From Thioalkalivibrio sp. (GTDB lineage Bacteria > Pseudomonadota > Gammaproteobacteria > Ectothiorhodospirales > Ectothiorhodospiraceae): a stretch of 7,132 nt of DNA. Of the stretch, positions 1-6,339 are shown piece after piece. The DNA lies in NCBI GenBank assembly GCA_018224485.1, contig JAGTVE010000159.1:1-7132 (forward strand). The letters run 5' to 3'. The position numbers and the translations under genes were made by a program. Positions within the stretch are counted from its first letter, which is position 1, and each line of letters starts with the position of its first letter. The notes under the pieces are model-generated. The model was not told the origin of the DNA. It saw nothing but the letters and a program-made list of their open reading frames with translations, and searched no databases.

Positions 1-390
1 CTCGCCGGCCGCAGCCGGGCGACCGGCGGCGGCTGCCTGCACGGCCGCCGCCAGCAGCTCCAGGGGATGGGCGCCCTCGGCACCCTCGGCCGAATCCGGC
101 TGCAACAGGTCGGGCTCCAGCCCGAAGCCCGCCGGAAGCGGCAACGCGCTGCCATCTTCCGGCAAGCCTTCACCGCCGAGTTCCGCCGCCAGCAGGGGCG
201 TCAGATCCTCGATCGAGACGTCCTCCGGCAGGGCCGCGGCCACCGCCTCCAGCTGCTCCAGCTGCGCCGCCAGCCGCGTCCAGAAATCGCCGCCGGCCGC
301 GCCGTCCTGCCCCTGCGGCGCGGCGCCGAGGTCGTCCAGGGCCTGTCGGAGCTGGGAAGGCAGGTTGGTTGGGAGTGCTGATGTCTGCAT
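1..390 (-). CDS. fliK: Probable flagellar hook-length control protein FliK (N-terminal part, cut by window edge)
   Basis: Only the first 130 codons are present; the gene runs off the left edge with its frame open. FliK is an exported ruler that senses hook length and switches the export gate (via FlhB) from rod/hook to filament subunits. The visible part begins MQTSALPTNLPSQLRQAL and is rich in Ala, Leu, Glu, Gly and Pro, with no membrane helix or signal peptide. It looks like the variable N-terminal secretion and ruler region of FliK. The conserved C-terminal switch domain is outside the window, so the call rests on position after fliJ and on composition. The chosen ATG (388-390) has no good ribosome site. 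An in-frame GTG at 418-420 would add ten residues (MTRSLSWNNP) and also lacks a clear one. Weak initiation would fit the low amount of FliK needed, but that is inference. Confidence 0.75.
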   Translation of the reverse strand, partial: MQTSALPTNLPSQLRQALDDLGAAPQGQDGAAGGDFWTRLAAQLEQLEAVAAALPEDVSIEDLTPLLAAELGGEGLPEDGSALPLPAGFGLEPDLLQPDSAEGAEGAHPLELLAAAVQAAAAGRPAAAGE

Positions 391-504
391 CGGGTTGTTC
401 CAGGACAGGGACCGTGTCACGCCGGTCGTGCGCCGGGCTTCACCGGCAGGGCCGCCGGGTCTTCCACCGGCAGCATCCAAGTTTCATGCCACACGCGGCC
501 GCCC
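391..504 (-). other. fliJ-fliK intergenic leader with a short imperfect direct repeat
   Basis: The 114 bp between the fliJ stop and the fliK ATG hold two near-identical copies of CTGCCGGTG(G)AAG(A)CCCGGCG on the minus strand, at 473-453 and 449-431. Their period is about 22-24 nt and they differ by two inserted bases. The fliK frame stays open through both copies, back to a TGA at about 489, so part of this stretch could be coding if a GTG at 420 or TTG at 480 were used. I see no clear promoter or U-tailed terminator. Confidence 0.4.
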
Positions 505-939
505 TCAGCGCCGCCGGGACCCGCTGCGCTGCCCGAACTCGTCGCTCTCGGCCTGGTCGCGCCGCCTTTCCTCCAGCTGTTCCTCCTCCTGGAAGCGCTC
601 CATCGCCTTTCCCACCGCGTCCTGATGCACCCGGCACTCGGTCCAGTGTCCGCGGCTCTGCTCGAGTTCGGCACGCGCCCGCTCCACCCGCGCCGCCTGC
701 TCCTCGATGGCCTCGTTCAGCCGCGACAGGAACAGGCGATAGTCGCGAACGTTCAGGCCGATCCACTCCGCGCCATCCTCGAAGCGGCTGGCATAGTCGC
801 CGCGGTACTCGGTCAGCTGCTCCAGCCGGCGCAGCTGCTCCTCCAGCGCCCGCTGACGCTCGCCGAGGATCCGTGCGGCGTCCTGCTGGCGGCTCTCGGC
901 CACCCGGGCGACGGGCTGCATGCGTTTCGAGCGTGTCAT
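505..939 (-). CDS. fliJ: Flagellar export protein FliJ
   Basis: FliJ is a small coiled-coil protein that inserts into the FliI hexamer like the gamma subunit of F1 and links it to FlhA, helping the gate use proton-motive force; it also escorts export chaperones. At 144 residues it has the family length. It is almost entirely charged helix: a first coil at about 10-45 (ARVAESRQQDAARILGERQ...), a turn around GDYASRFEDGAEW, a short segment VRDYRLFLSRLNEAIEEQ (64-81), then a second long coil to about 132 and a basic tail (SGSRRR). The start MTRSKRMQPV resembles FliJ N-termini of gammaproteobacteria. The Shine-Dalgarno is weak (AGAAG 3 nt from the ATG, or AGGGAG 13 nt away). Sequence conservation in FliJ is low, so the name also rests on its position between fliI and fliK. 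Confidence 0.92.
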   Translation of the reverse strand: MTRSKRMQPVARVAESRQQDAARILGERQRALEEQLRRLEQLTEYRGDYASRFEDGAEWIGLNVRDYRLFLSRLNEAIEEQAARVERARAELEQSRGHWTECRVHQDAVGKAMERFQEEEQLEERRRDQAESDEFGQRSGSRRR

Positions 940-974
940 CGTCTTCTGAAGGCTCCCTGGTCAAGGCTCGTGGA

Positions 975-2387
975 TTACGGGTTGGCCGGCGCTGCCCGGC
1001 CTTCGTCGGTCGCGGATGCGGGTTCCTCGCCGCCGGTCAGGGCGTCGAGCTGCCGGACACTCTCCCGGAAGGCGACCGGCTCGCGCATGTCCTGCTGCAG
1101 ATAGGCCTCCAGGCGCGGAAAGTACTCGATGGCGGCGTCGACGCGGGGATCGGAACCCCGCTGGTACGCCCCGACGCTGATCAGGTCCCGGTTGTGCTGG
1201 TAGGTGGCGTAGACCTGCTTGAACAGGCGCGCCGCCTGGATCTGGCCCGGATCGGCGATCTCGTTCATCAGGCGGCTGATGGAGGCCTCGATGTCCACCG
1301 CGGGATAGCGGCCGGACTCGGCGATGCGGCGCGACAGGACTACGTGGCCATCCAGGATCGCGCGGGCGGCGTCGGCAATCGGGTCGTTGTGGTCGTCGCC
1401 CTCGGTCAGCACCGTGTAGAAGGCGGTGATCGAGCCCTGGTCGCGTTCCCCGTTGCCCGCGCGCTCCACCAGCTGGGGCAGGCGCGCGAAGACGGACGGC
1501 GTATAGCCCTTGGTCGCGGGCGGCTCGCCGATCGCCAGCGCGATCTCGCGCTGCGCCTGGGCAAAGCGCGTGAGCGAGTCCATCAGCAGCAGTACGTTGC
1601 GCCCGCGGTCGCGGAAGTGCTCGGCGATGGAGGTCGCGAGCATCGCGCCGTGCAGGCGCATCAGCGGCGAGTGATCGGCGGGCACCGCCACCACCACGGC
1701 GCGGGCCATGCCCTCGGGCCCGAGGATGTTCTGGACGAACTCGTTCACCTCGCGGCCCCGCTCGCCGATCAGCCCGACCACGGTGATGTCGGCCTCCGTG
1801 TAGCGCGTCATCATCCCGAGCAGCACGCTCTTGCCCACGCCGCTGCCCGCGAAGAGTCCCATGCGCTGGCCGCGCCCGACGGTCAGCAGCCCGTTGATCG
1901 CCCGCACCCCGACGTCCAGGGGTTCGTGGATCGGGTGGCGCGCCAGCGGGTTGATCGGCCGCCCGTCCAGCGACGCGCGCTCCTCGCAGGCCAGCGGCCC
2001 GCGCCCGTCCAGCGGCCGCCCGGTACCGTCCAGCACGCGCCCGAGCAGACCCTCTCCGACCAGGACCTCGCGGTTGTGCTGGGTCGGGATCACCCGGGCG
2101 CCGGGCGTCATGCCGCTGATCGACCCCACCGGCATCAGATAGACCCGCTCCCCGGCGAAGCCGACCACCTCGGCCTCCACCTCGGCGCCGCCCATGCCCA
2201 CCACGCGGCAGCGCCCCCCGACGGGGATCTGCAGGCCCTCCGCCTCCAGCGTCAGTCCCACCATGCGCACCAGCCGGCCCTCGGCGGTCAGCAGTGTCGC
2301 GCGCTCCGCCCCCCGCCGGAAACGGCCCAGCGACTCGCCCAGCGCTGCGGTGCGCCGTTCCGGATCCAGGGCGGCCGGCAGCGTCAC
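975..2387 (-). CDS. fliI: Flagellum-specific ATP synthase-like ATPase FliI
   Basis: FliI is the hexameric ATPase at the base of the export gate. It hydrolyses ATP to help release chaperones and feed unfolded rod, hook and filament subunits. It has 470 residues, with an N-terminal beta-barrel/FliH-binding part (about 1-110) and then the F1-beta/alpha-like catalytic domain. Walker A is AGSGVGKS at 180-187 (Lys186 and Ser187 bind nucleotide). The catalytic Glu is in GLIGERGREV (Glu209). Walker B is VLLLMD at 265-270 (Asp270), followed by SLTRFAQAQREIALAIGEPP, typical of FliI/type III ATPases. The family stretch GYTPSVFARLPQLVERAG is at 294-311, and SITAFYTVLTEGDDHNDPIAD at 319-339. All key residues are present. 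The C-terminal tail after about residue 450 is polar and probably disordered. The start is GTG, with GTGA shared with the fliH stop. A gap of 35 bp separates it from fliJ. Confidence 0.97.
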   Translation of the reverse strand: MTLPAALDPERRTAALGESLGRFRRGAERATLLTAEGRLVRMVGLTLEAEGLQIPVGGRCRVVGMGGAEVEAEVVGFAGERVYLMPVGSISGMTPGARVIPTQHNREVLVGEGLLGRVLDGTGRPLDGRGPLACEERASLDGRPINPLARHPIHEPLDVGVRAINGLLTVGRGQRMGLFAGSGVGKSVLLGMMTRYTEADITVVGLIGERGREVNEFVQNILGPEGMARAVVVAVPADHSPLMRLHGAMLATSIAEHFRDRGRNVLLLMDSLTRFAQAQREIALAIGEPPATKGYTPSVFARLPQLVERAGNGERDQGSITAFYTVLTEGDDHNDPIADAARAILDGHVVLSRRIAESGRYPAVDIEASISRLMNEIADPGQIQAARLFKQVYATYQHNRDLISVGAYQRGSDPRVDAAIEYFPRLEAYLQQDMREPVAFRESVRQLDALTGGEEPASATDEGRAAPANP

Positions 2388-3151
2388 GATCCGGCCTCCG
2401 GACCGGTGTCCTCCGGCCTGTCCGTCTGTGTTGAAGATGACCCCTCGGGCGCGTGCCCGTCCTCACGGCGGCCGCCCCACATCCCGGCGATCACCGCATT
2501 GATCCGGCTCTCCACCGTCGCGTCCACGCGGGAGGTGTCCGTCTCCAGCCAGGCCCCGCCTCGGGACAGGGTCGGATCCTCGACCACCTTCCAGGGCTGT
2601 TCCAGTTCGGACAGGTGCAGGGCCTCGCGCACGATGCGCGCGTCCTCGGGATGCAGGTGCAGCCGCACGCGCCGGTCGGAACTCGGCAGCAGCGCGAAGG
2701 CCTCGCGCACCGCGGCGACGATCTGGCCGGGCTCGGTGCGCAGCTCGCGCCGCACCAGCTGGCGGGCCACGGTGACCGCGAGGGTCACCAGTTCCTGCTC
2801 CAGGCGCCGGTCCAGGCCCTCGACGGACGGCACCAGGGAATCGAGCACGCGCGCGAGGTGTTCGGCCTCGGCCTGCACGGCGGCGGCACCCTCGCGCCGG
2901 CCCGCCGCCTCGCCCTCCCGGAAGCCCTCCTCGCGCGCCTCCTGCTGGATCCGCTCGATCTCTTCGATGGTCATCGGGGGCGGCGCCGGTTCCTCGGCCG
3001 CCTTGGCGGCTGGCGCCGGGGCTACCGCATCCCCGGCCTTCTTCACGCGCTCGTCCGGGGCCGGCGGGCGCCGGGCCGGGTCACCCACCTCGGGTGCCTG
3101 CCAGCGCCTGACCGCATCGCCGGAACCGTTATTCATCACCTGCCGCTCCAT
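2384..3151 (-). CDS. fliH: Flagellar assembly protein FliH, regulator of the export ATPase
   Basis: FliH dimers bind the N-terminus of FliI, hold the ATPase in check and tether it to the C ring and export gate. From ATG 3151 it has 255 residues; ATG 3157 would add two. The N-terminal region has a Trp in RRWQAPEV (about residues 15-22), consistent with the conserved Trp that docks FliH on FliN/FlhA. A Pro/Ala-rich linker follows. Next comes the hallmark GxxxG repeat, GFREGEAAGRREG (about 76-88), in a helix beginning TIEEIERIQQEAREE. The C-domain (about 105-225) is the V/A-type ATPase peripheral-stalk-like fold, with LAVTVARQLVRREL, VRLHLHPEDARIV and RGGAWLETDTSRVDATVESR. A polar, acidic tail of about 30 residues ends the protein. 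This tail carries the fliI ribosome site in its DNA, and the stop TGA overlaps the fliI GTG. Confidence 0.93.
   Translation of the reverse strand: MERQVMNNGSGDAVRRWQAPEVGDPARRPPAPDERVKKAGDAVAPAPAAKAAEEPAPPPMTIEEIERIQQEAREEGFREGEAAGRREGAAAVQAEAEHLARVLDSLVPSVEGLDRRLEQELVTLAVTVARQLVRRELRTEPGQIVAAVREAFALLPSSDRRVRLHLHPEDARIVREALHLSELEQPWKVVEDPTLSRGGAWLETDTSRVDATVESRINAVIAGMWGGRREDGHAPEGSSSTQTDRPEDTGPEAGS
2395..2399 (-). promoter_or_regulatory. Ribosome binding site of fliI, inside the end of fliH
   Basis: GGAGG on the minus strand is 7 nt before the GTG at 2387-2385. This is the best Shine-Dalgarno match in the window and it decides the GTG start; the next in-frame Met is residue 42, which would remove much of the N-terminal domain. 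Confidence 0.8.
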
Positions 3152-3157
3152 CTTCAT

Positions 3158-3166
3158 CCTCTCCTC
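3158..3166 (-). promoter_or_regulatory. Ribosome binding site of fliH
   Basis: A purine-rich GAGGAGAGG run on the minus strand directly touches the ATG at 3157, leaving only 3 nt after AGGAG. The next in-frame ATG at 3151 has 9 nt after AGGAG, or 6 nt after AGAGG, which is better spacing. It therefore favours 3151. A third ATG at 3136 has its own weaker GGAG 9 nt upstream and cannot be excluded. Confidence 0.55.
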
Positions 3167-3197
3167 ACCGGATCGCCGCCTACGGGCCGGGCGAGGC

Positions 3198-3231
3198 GGT
3201 CCGGCACGGGTTCAGACCCGCGTCCCGGACC
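3198..3231 (-). other. Strong potential RNA stem-loop between fliG and fliH
   Basis: In the 87-bp gap after the fliG stop, the minus-strand RNA can fold with outer arms GGUCCGG and CCGGACC (7 bp, all Watson-Crick). After a 2-nt bulge (GA) comes an inner stem CGCGGGU/ACCCGUG (7 bp with one G-U pair) closed by a CUGA loop. No run of U follows, so it is not a standard intrinsic terminator. It could protect the 3' end of the fliEFG part of the transcript, mark an RNA processing site, or lower read-through into fliH. The fold is derived by hand from the sequence; the role is inference. Confidence 0.5.
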
Positions 3232-3244
3232 GGCCCGGAGCCGC

Positions 3245-4261
3245 TCAGACAAACTCCTCGCCTCCCTTGCCGCCGAGCATGATCTCGCCGTTCTCGGACA
3301 TGCGCCGCGCCACGGTGAGGATCTCCTTCTGCGCCGATTCGACCTCGCTGAGCCGCACCGGGCCGCGCGCGTCGAGGTCGTCGCGCAGCATCTCCGCCGC
3401 GCGCTTCGACATGTTGCGAAAGATCTTCTCGCGGACCTGTTCGTCGGCCCCCTTCAGCGCCAGCACCAGCGAGTCGCTGGTGATCTCGCGCAGCAGTGTC
3501 TGGATGCTGCGGTCGTCCACCTCGAGCAGGTTGTCGAAGACGAACATGAGGTCCTCCACCTGCTGCGACAGGCCCTCGTCGGTCTCGCGGATGCGCTCGA
3601 TGATCTCGGCCTCCTGGGACGGATCCATGAAGTTCAGGATCTCCGCCGCGCTCTTCACACCGCCGACGGCCGAGGCCTGGGCGGTCGGATCCCCGGCAAA
3701 CTGCTGCTCCAGGATCTCGTCGAGCTGCTGCAGCGCGGTGGGCTGGATGTCGTCCAGGCTGGCCACCCGCATCAGGATGTCCGACTGCACCTGCGGCGGC
3801 AGCAGACCGAGCACCTCGGCCGCGTGGTCGGGATCGAGATAGGACAGCACGATGGCCACGATCTGCGGGTGCTCCTTGCGGATCACCCCGACCACCGCCC
3901 GCGGGTCCATGCGCTTCAGCGCCTCCAGACCCTTGGAGTTGCGGCCGAGCAGGATGCGGTTGATCAGTCCGCCGGCCTTTTCCTCGCCCAGCGCCGAGTT
4001 CAGCACGTTGCGGATGTACTCCTCGGAGCCGACCCCCAGCGCGGTCTCGTTGCCGACCGCCCGCACGAACTCGTCGAGCACCTCGCCCACCTCGGTCCGG
4101 GACACGTTGCTCAGGTTGGCCATCGCGGTACCGAGGCGCTGCACCTCCTTCGGACCCATGTGCCGCAGCACCTCGGCGGCCGCCTCCTCGCCGAGACTCA
4201 TCAGGAAGACGGCGGCGCGTTCGCCGCCGCTGCGTGGACCGGGATCAGACTGCTCCGCCAT
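3245..4261 (-). CDS. fliG: Flagellar motor switch protein FliG
   Basis: FliG is the rotor protein of the C ring. Its N-domain binds the FliF tail, its middle domain binds FliM, and its C-domain meets the MotA-type stator. It is 338 residues, a normal length. The N-domain begins GERAAVFLMSLGEEAA (13-28). The EHPQ motif for FliM binding is at 130-133. The hinge Gly-Gly is at 200-201 and the MFVF motif at 239-242. The charged torque residues known from E. coli (K264, R281, D288, D289, R297) all appear to be kept here as K270, R287, D294, D295 and R303, inside ALKGADEQVREK, SKRAAEMLRDDL and RGPVRLSEVE. The protein should therefore be a working rotor. The start lies inside the fliF end (17-nt overlap) and has no strong Shine-Dalgarno sequence, so it probably depends on ribosomes finishing fliF. 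A stem-loop follows the stop codon. Confidence 0.97.
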   Translation of the reverse strand: MAEQSDPGPRSGGERAAVFLMSLGEEAAAEVLRHMGPKEVQRLGTAMANLSNVSRTEVGEVLDEFVRAVGNETALGVGSEEYIRNVLNSALGEEKAGGLINRILLGRNSKGLEALKRMDPRAVVGVIRKEHPQIVAIVLSYLDPDHAAEVLGLLPPQVQSDILMRVASLDDIQPTALQQLDEILEQQFAGDPTAQASAVGGVKSAAEILNFMDPSQEAEIIERIRETDEGLSQQVEDLMFVFDNLLEVDDRSIQTLLREITSDSLVLALKGADEQVREKIFRNMSKRAAEMLRDDLDARGPVRLSEVESAQKEILTVARRMSENGEIMLGGKGGEEFV

Positions 4262-5921
4262 CGCTCGCCATCCAGTTCTTCATCAGTTGGGCCACCCGCC
4301 GGGGATCCTCGCGCACGATGTTGCGTGCGGCCTCGAGGTTGTTCTCGTAGCTGCGGTTGGCGGCCTGCGGCCCGGTGAGCGCCTTGTGCGCCTCCTGCCC
4401 GACCCCGGGCGCCTCCCCGGTGCCGACCTCGCCTGCGCCCTCGTCGGTCAGCGCCAGGCGCGCCAGGTCCTCGCCTTCCTGCCGGGTTGCGACACCGCGC
4501 TCCGCCAGCGACCGCAGCAGCGGGCGGACCACCGTCAGTGCCAGCACTACCACCATGATCACCGCGAGCACGGTCTTGGTCAGGTCCATCACCCAGGGCT
4601 CCTGCCACAGCGGCGCCTCGGGCAGCGGCTCGGGTGTCGCCACCGGCCGGAAGGAGGCATTGATCACGTTCACGCTGTCGCCGCGTTCGGCATCGAAGCC
4701 GACCGCCTCGCGCACCAGCGTGGTGATCCGTGCCATTTCCTCGTCGCTCAGCGGGCCACGCTCCAGCACGCCCTCCGCATTGGCACGCTCCTGGTGATCC
4801 ACCACCACGGCCACCGACAGCCGGCGCACATTGCCCGGCGCCTCCTGGATGTGGCTCACGGTGCGGTCGAGCTCGAAGTTCCGTACCGAACGCCGGCTCA
4901 CCGAACCCGGCTGGTCCTGCTGGCCCTCGGCCGCGCCGAACTCGCCGAACTCGCCGATCACGCCGGTCTCCGGCGGCTGGTTGGACAAGGCCCCGGGCAC
5001 GCCCGCCAGTGCACGGTCGCGGCGCTCGTCCTCGGAGATCTGCTCACTGCGCAGCGCCGAACGCTCCGGGTCGTAGGCCTCGGTGGTGCGCTCGACCCGC
5101 GAGAAGTCCACGTCGGCGGCCACCTGCGCGCGGATCGCGTCGCTGCCGACGATCGGGCTGATGATGTCCAGGATCCGCCGCACATAGCCCTCTTCCAGGC
5201 GGCGCGTGAAGTCCAGCTGCCGGCCGCTCCCGGCAAGCCCGTCCATGTGGCTGTGCGGCTGGGTCAGCAGGCGCCCGCGCTGGTCCACCACGGTCACGTT
5301 CGCTGGATCCAGGTCGGGGATGCTGGACGAGACCAGGTGCACGATGCCGGCAGCCCGGCCCTCGTCCAGCGAGCGCCCGGCATAGAGGTTCACCAGCACC
5401 GACGCCGTCGGCCGGGTGCGCTCGCGCACGAAGACCGACTGACGCGGAAGGGCGAGATGCACGCGCGCGCTCTCGACGCTGTTCAGCGTGGAGATCGATC
5501 GCGCCAGCTCCCCCTCGATCGCGCGGTGGTAGCGGGCATCCTCGATCAGGCGGCTGGTGCCCAGTCCCTGGTCCTTTTCCAGCAGCTCGAAGCCGAACCC
5601 GGAGGCCTTCGGCAGGCCCTCGGTCGCCAGCTTGAGCCGGGCCTCGTGCAGCTGGGCGGCGGGTACCTGCACCGCGCCGGAGACCGGGTCGAGCCGGAAC
5701 GGCACCCCGCTCTGTTCGAGGGCCTCCAGCACCTGGGCGCTCTCCTGCTCCGGCAGATTCGGGAAGAGCACCACGTAGTTCGGCCGCGTGAGCCAGAGCA
5801 CGAGGCTCACCACCAGGGTGAGGGCCGCCGCGATCGCCACGATCAGCCCGATCTGGCGTTCAAGCGGCAGGCTCACAAGCCCGCGGAACTGGTCATTGAT
5901 GACTGCGAGTGAACTGGCCAT
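4245..5921 (-). CDS. fliF: Flagellar MS-ring protein FliF
   Basis: FliF oligomerises in the inner membrane into the MS ring, the platform for the switch (C ring), the export gate and the rod. At 558 residues it has the usual length. A short cytoplasmic N-terminus is followed by a transmembrane helix at about 24-44 (IGLIVAIAAALTLVVSLVLWL, shown here as its approximate span). The periplasmic ring-building region then contains family motifs such as YVVLFPNL (49-56), TEGLPKASGFGFELL (100-114) and ARVHLALPRQSVFVRE (152-167). The region at about 270-350 is polar and variable, with a GEFGEFG repeat at 323-329. A second transmembrane helix lies at about 448-468. The cytoplasmic tail ends in the FliG-binding helix, ENNLEAARNIVREDPRRVAQ (526-545) and KNWM. 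The last codons overlap fliG by 17 nt, which suits coupled synthesis of two proteins that bind each other directly. Confidence 0.97.
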   Translation of the reverse strand: MASSLAVINDQFRGLVSLPLERQIGLIVAIAAALTLVVSLVLWLTRPNYVVLFPNLPEQESAQVLEALEQSGVPFRLDPVSGAVQVPAAQLHEARLKLATEGLPKASGFGFELLEKDQGLGTSRLIEDARYHRAIEGELARSISTLNSVESARVHLALPRQSVFVRERTRPTASVLVNLYAGRSLDEGRAAGIVHLVSSSIPDLDPANVTVVDQRGRLLTQPHSHMDGLAGSGRQLDFTRRLEEGYVRRILDIISPIVGSDAIRAQVAADVDFSRVERTTEAYDPERSALRSEQISEDERRDRALAGVPGALSNQPPETGVIGEFGEFGAAEGQQDQPGSVSRRSVRNFELDRTVSHIQEAPGNVRRLSVAVVVDHQERANAEGVLERGPLSDEEMARITTLVREAVGFDAERGDSVNVINASFRPVATPEPLPEAPLWQEPWVMDLTKTVLAVIMVVVLALTVVRPLLRSLAERGVATRQEGEDLARLALTDEGAGEVGTGEAPGVGQEAHKALTGPQAANRSYENNLEAARNIVREDPRRVAQLMKNWMASDGGAV

Positions 5922-5928
5922 GGTTGCG

Positions 5929-5933
5929 CTTCC
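5929..5933 (-). promoter_or_regulatory. Ribosome binding site of fliF
   Basis: GGAAG on the minus strand lies 7 nt before the fliF ATG (A at 5921), inside the 36-bp fliE-fliF gap. Confidence 0.6.
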
Positions 5934-5957
5934 GTCCCCCTTTCAAGCCGGTCCCGT

Positions 5958-6275
5958 TCAGACCTGCATCCGCATGACTTCCTGATACGCGGACAGCAGG
6001 CGGTTGCGCACCTGGCTGACCGCCTCGAAGGACACGCTCGCCTTCTGCGACGCCACCATCACCTCGACGAGGCTGACATCGGGGTCACCGGTCTCGAAGG
6101 CCGTCCTGAGGTCGCTCGAGGCCCGCTGCGTCTCGCTCACCTGATCGATGCTCTGTTTCAGCAGGTTGGCGAAGTCCGGACGCCCGGCCTCGGTTGGCGC
6201 CGCGCCCTCCAGCCCGGCGCTCTGCGCCAGGGCCCGCATCTGGGCCAGGACCTGGTTGATCTGCATATCGCTCAT
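5958..6275 (-). CDS. fliE: Flagellar hook-basal body protein FliE
   Basis: FliE is a small export substrate that joins the MS ring (FliF) to the proximal rod in the periplasm; its insertion is one of the first steps of rod assembly and helps open the export channel. The protein is 105 residues, normal for the family. It has no signal peptide, as expected for a protein exported by the flagellar type III system. The N-terminal part is Ala/Gln-rich and helical. The C-terminal half carries the family signature: SLVEVMVASQKASVSFEAV at about 68-86, then QVRNRLLSAYQEVMRMQV to the end. The ATG at 6275 has a good GAGGG ribosome site. It is the first gene after the AT-rich promoter region, and fliF follows after 36 bp, so it is the likely operon head. 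Confidence 0.96.
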   Translation of the reverse strand: MSDMQINQVLAQMRALAQSAGLEGAAPTEAGRPDFANLLKQSIDQVSETQRASSDLRTAFETGDPDVSLVEVMVASQKASVSFEAVSQVRNRLLSAYQEVMRMQV

Positions 6276-6339
6276 CCGGAAACCCTCGATATTACATTAG
6301 CTGTGTTTTGCAAAAACATGCTTTTATTACTGCACCGGC
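6276..6339 (-). promoter_or_regulatory. AT-rich fleR-fliE intergenic region, probable promoter of the fli operon
   Basis: This 64-bp gap is strikingly AT-rich inside very GC-rich DNA and lies directly ahead of the first operon gene. On the minus strand it contains TTTTTGCAAAA (about 6305-6315), which fits the -12 half (TTGCA) of a sigma-54 promoter. The expected TGGCACG at -24 is not there: the nearest match is AAGCATG, one base too close and lacking the GG. A TAATAT hexamer at about 6289-6294 could be a poor sigma-70 -10 box. The centre is also an imperfect inverted repeat, TGTTTT-GC-AAAACA with one extra base, which could bind a protein. fliE operons of this type are known to need sigma-54 and FleR/FlrC in Pseudomonas and Vibrio. 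I see no U-tailed hairpin that would terminate the regulator's transcript, so read-through from it is possible. The exact promoter is not resolved. Confidence 0.45.
6283..6287 (-). promoter_or_regulatory. Ribosome binding site of fliE
   Basis: GAGGG on the minus strand sits 7 nt before the ATG whose A is at 6275. This spacing supports that start over the in-frame ATG three codons later. Confidence 0.7.

Noticed and set aside
949..969. Repeated AAGGCTC in the 35-bp fliI-fliJ gap
   Set aside because: Two copies of a 7-mer so close together are easily due to chance and show no link to a promoter or stem-loop.
961..2466. A minus-strand frame of 501 codons overlapping fliI in another frame
   Set aside because: Its translation is Arg/Gly-rich low complexity, whereas the other frame gives an intact FliI with all ATPase motifs.
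369..3842. A plus-strand open frame of 1157 codons running antisense to fliJ, fliI, fliH and part of fliG
   Set aside because: It lies opposite four clearly conserved genes and crosses their gaps. Its translation is Arg/Ser/Pro/Ala-rich with no recognisable domain. Long antisense frames are expected when G/C at third positions removes stops from the opposite strand. It is not a gene.
3852..5912. A plus-strand open frame of 686 codons opposite fliG and fliF, and another of 641 codons at 2453-4378
   Set aside because: Both are His/Arg/Leu-rich mirror translations of conserved minus-strand genes, with no domain and no ribosome site seen. They are GC-bias artefacts.
6300..6335. Possible terminator after the regulator gene, from the inverted repeat and T-run
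   Set aside because: The symmetrical part is short, AT-only in its arms and has no GC-rich stem, so it would be unstable as an RNA hairpin. It reads better as a protein-binding or promoter element.
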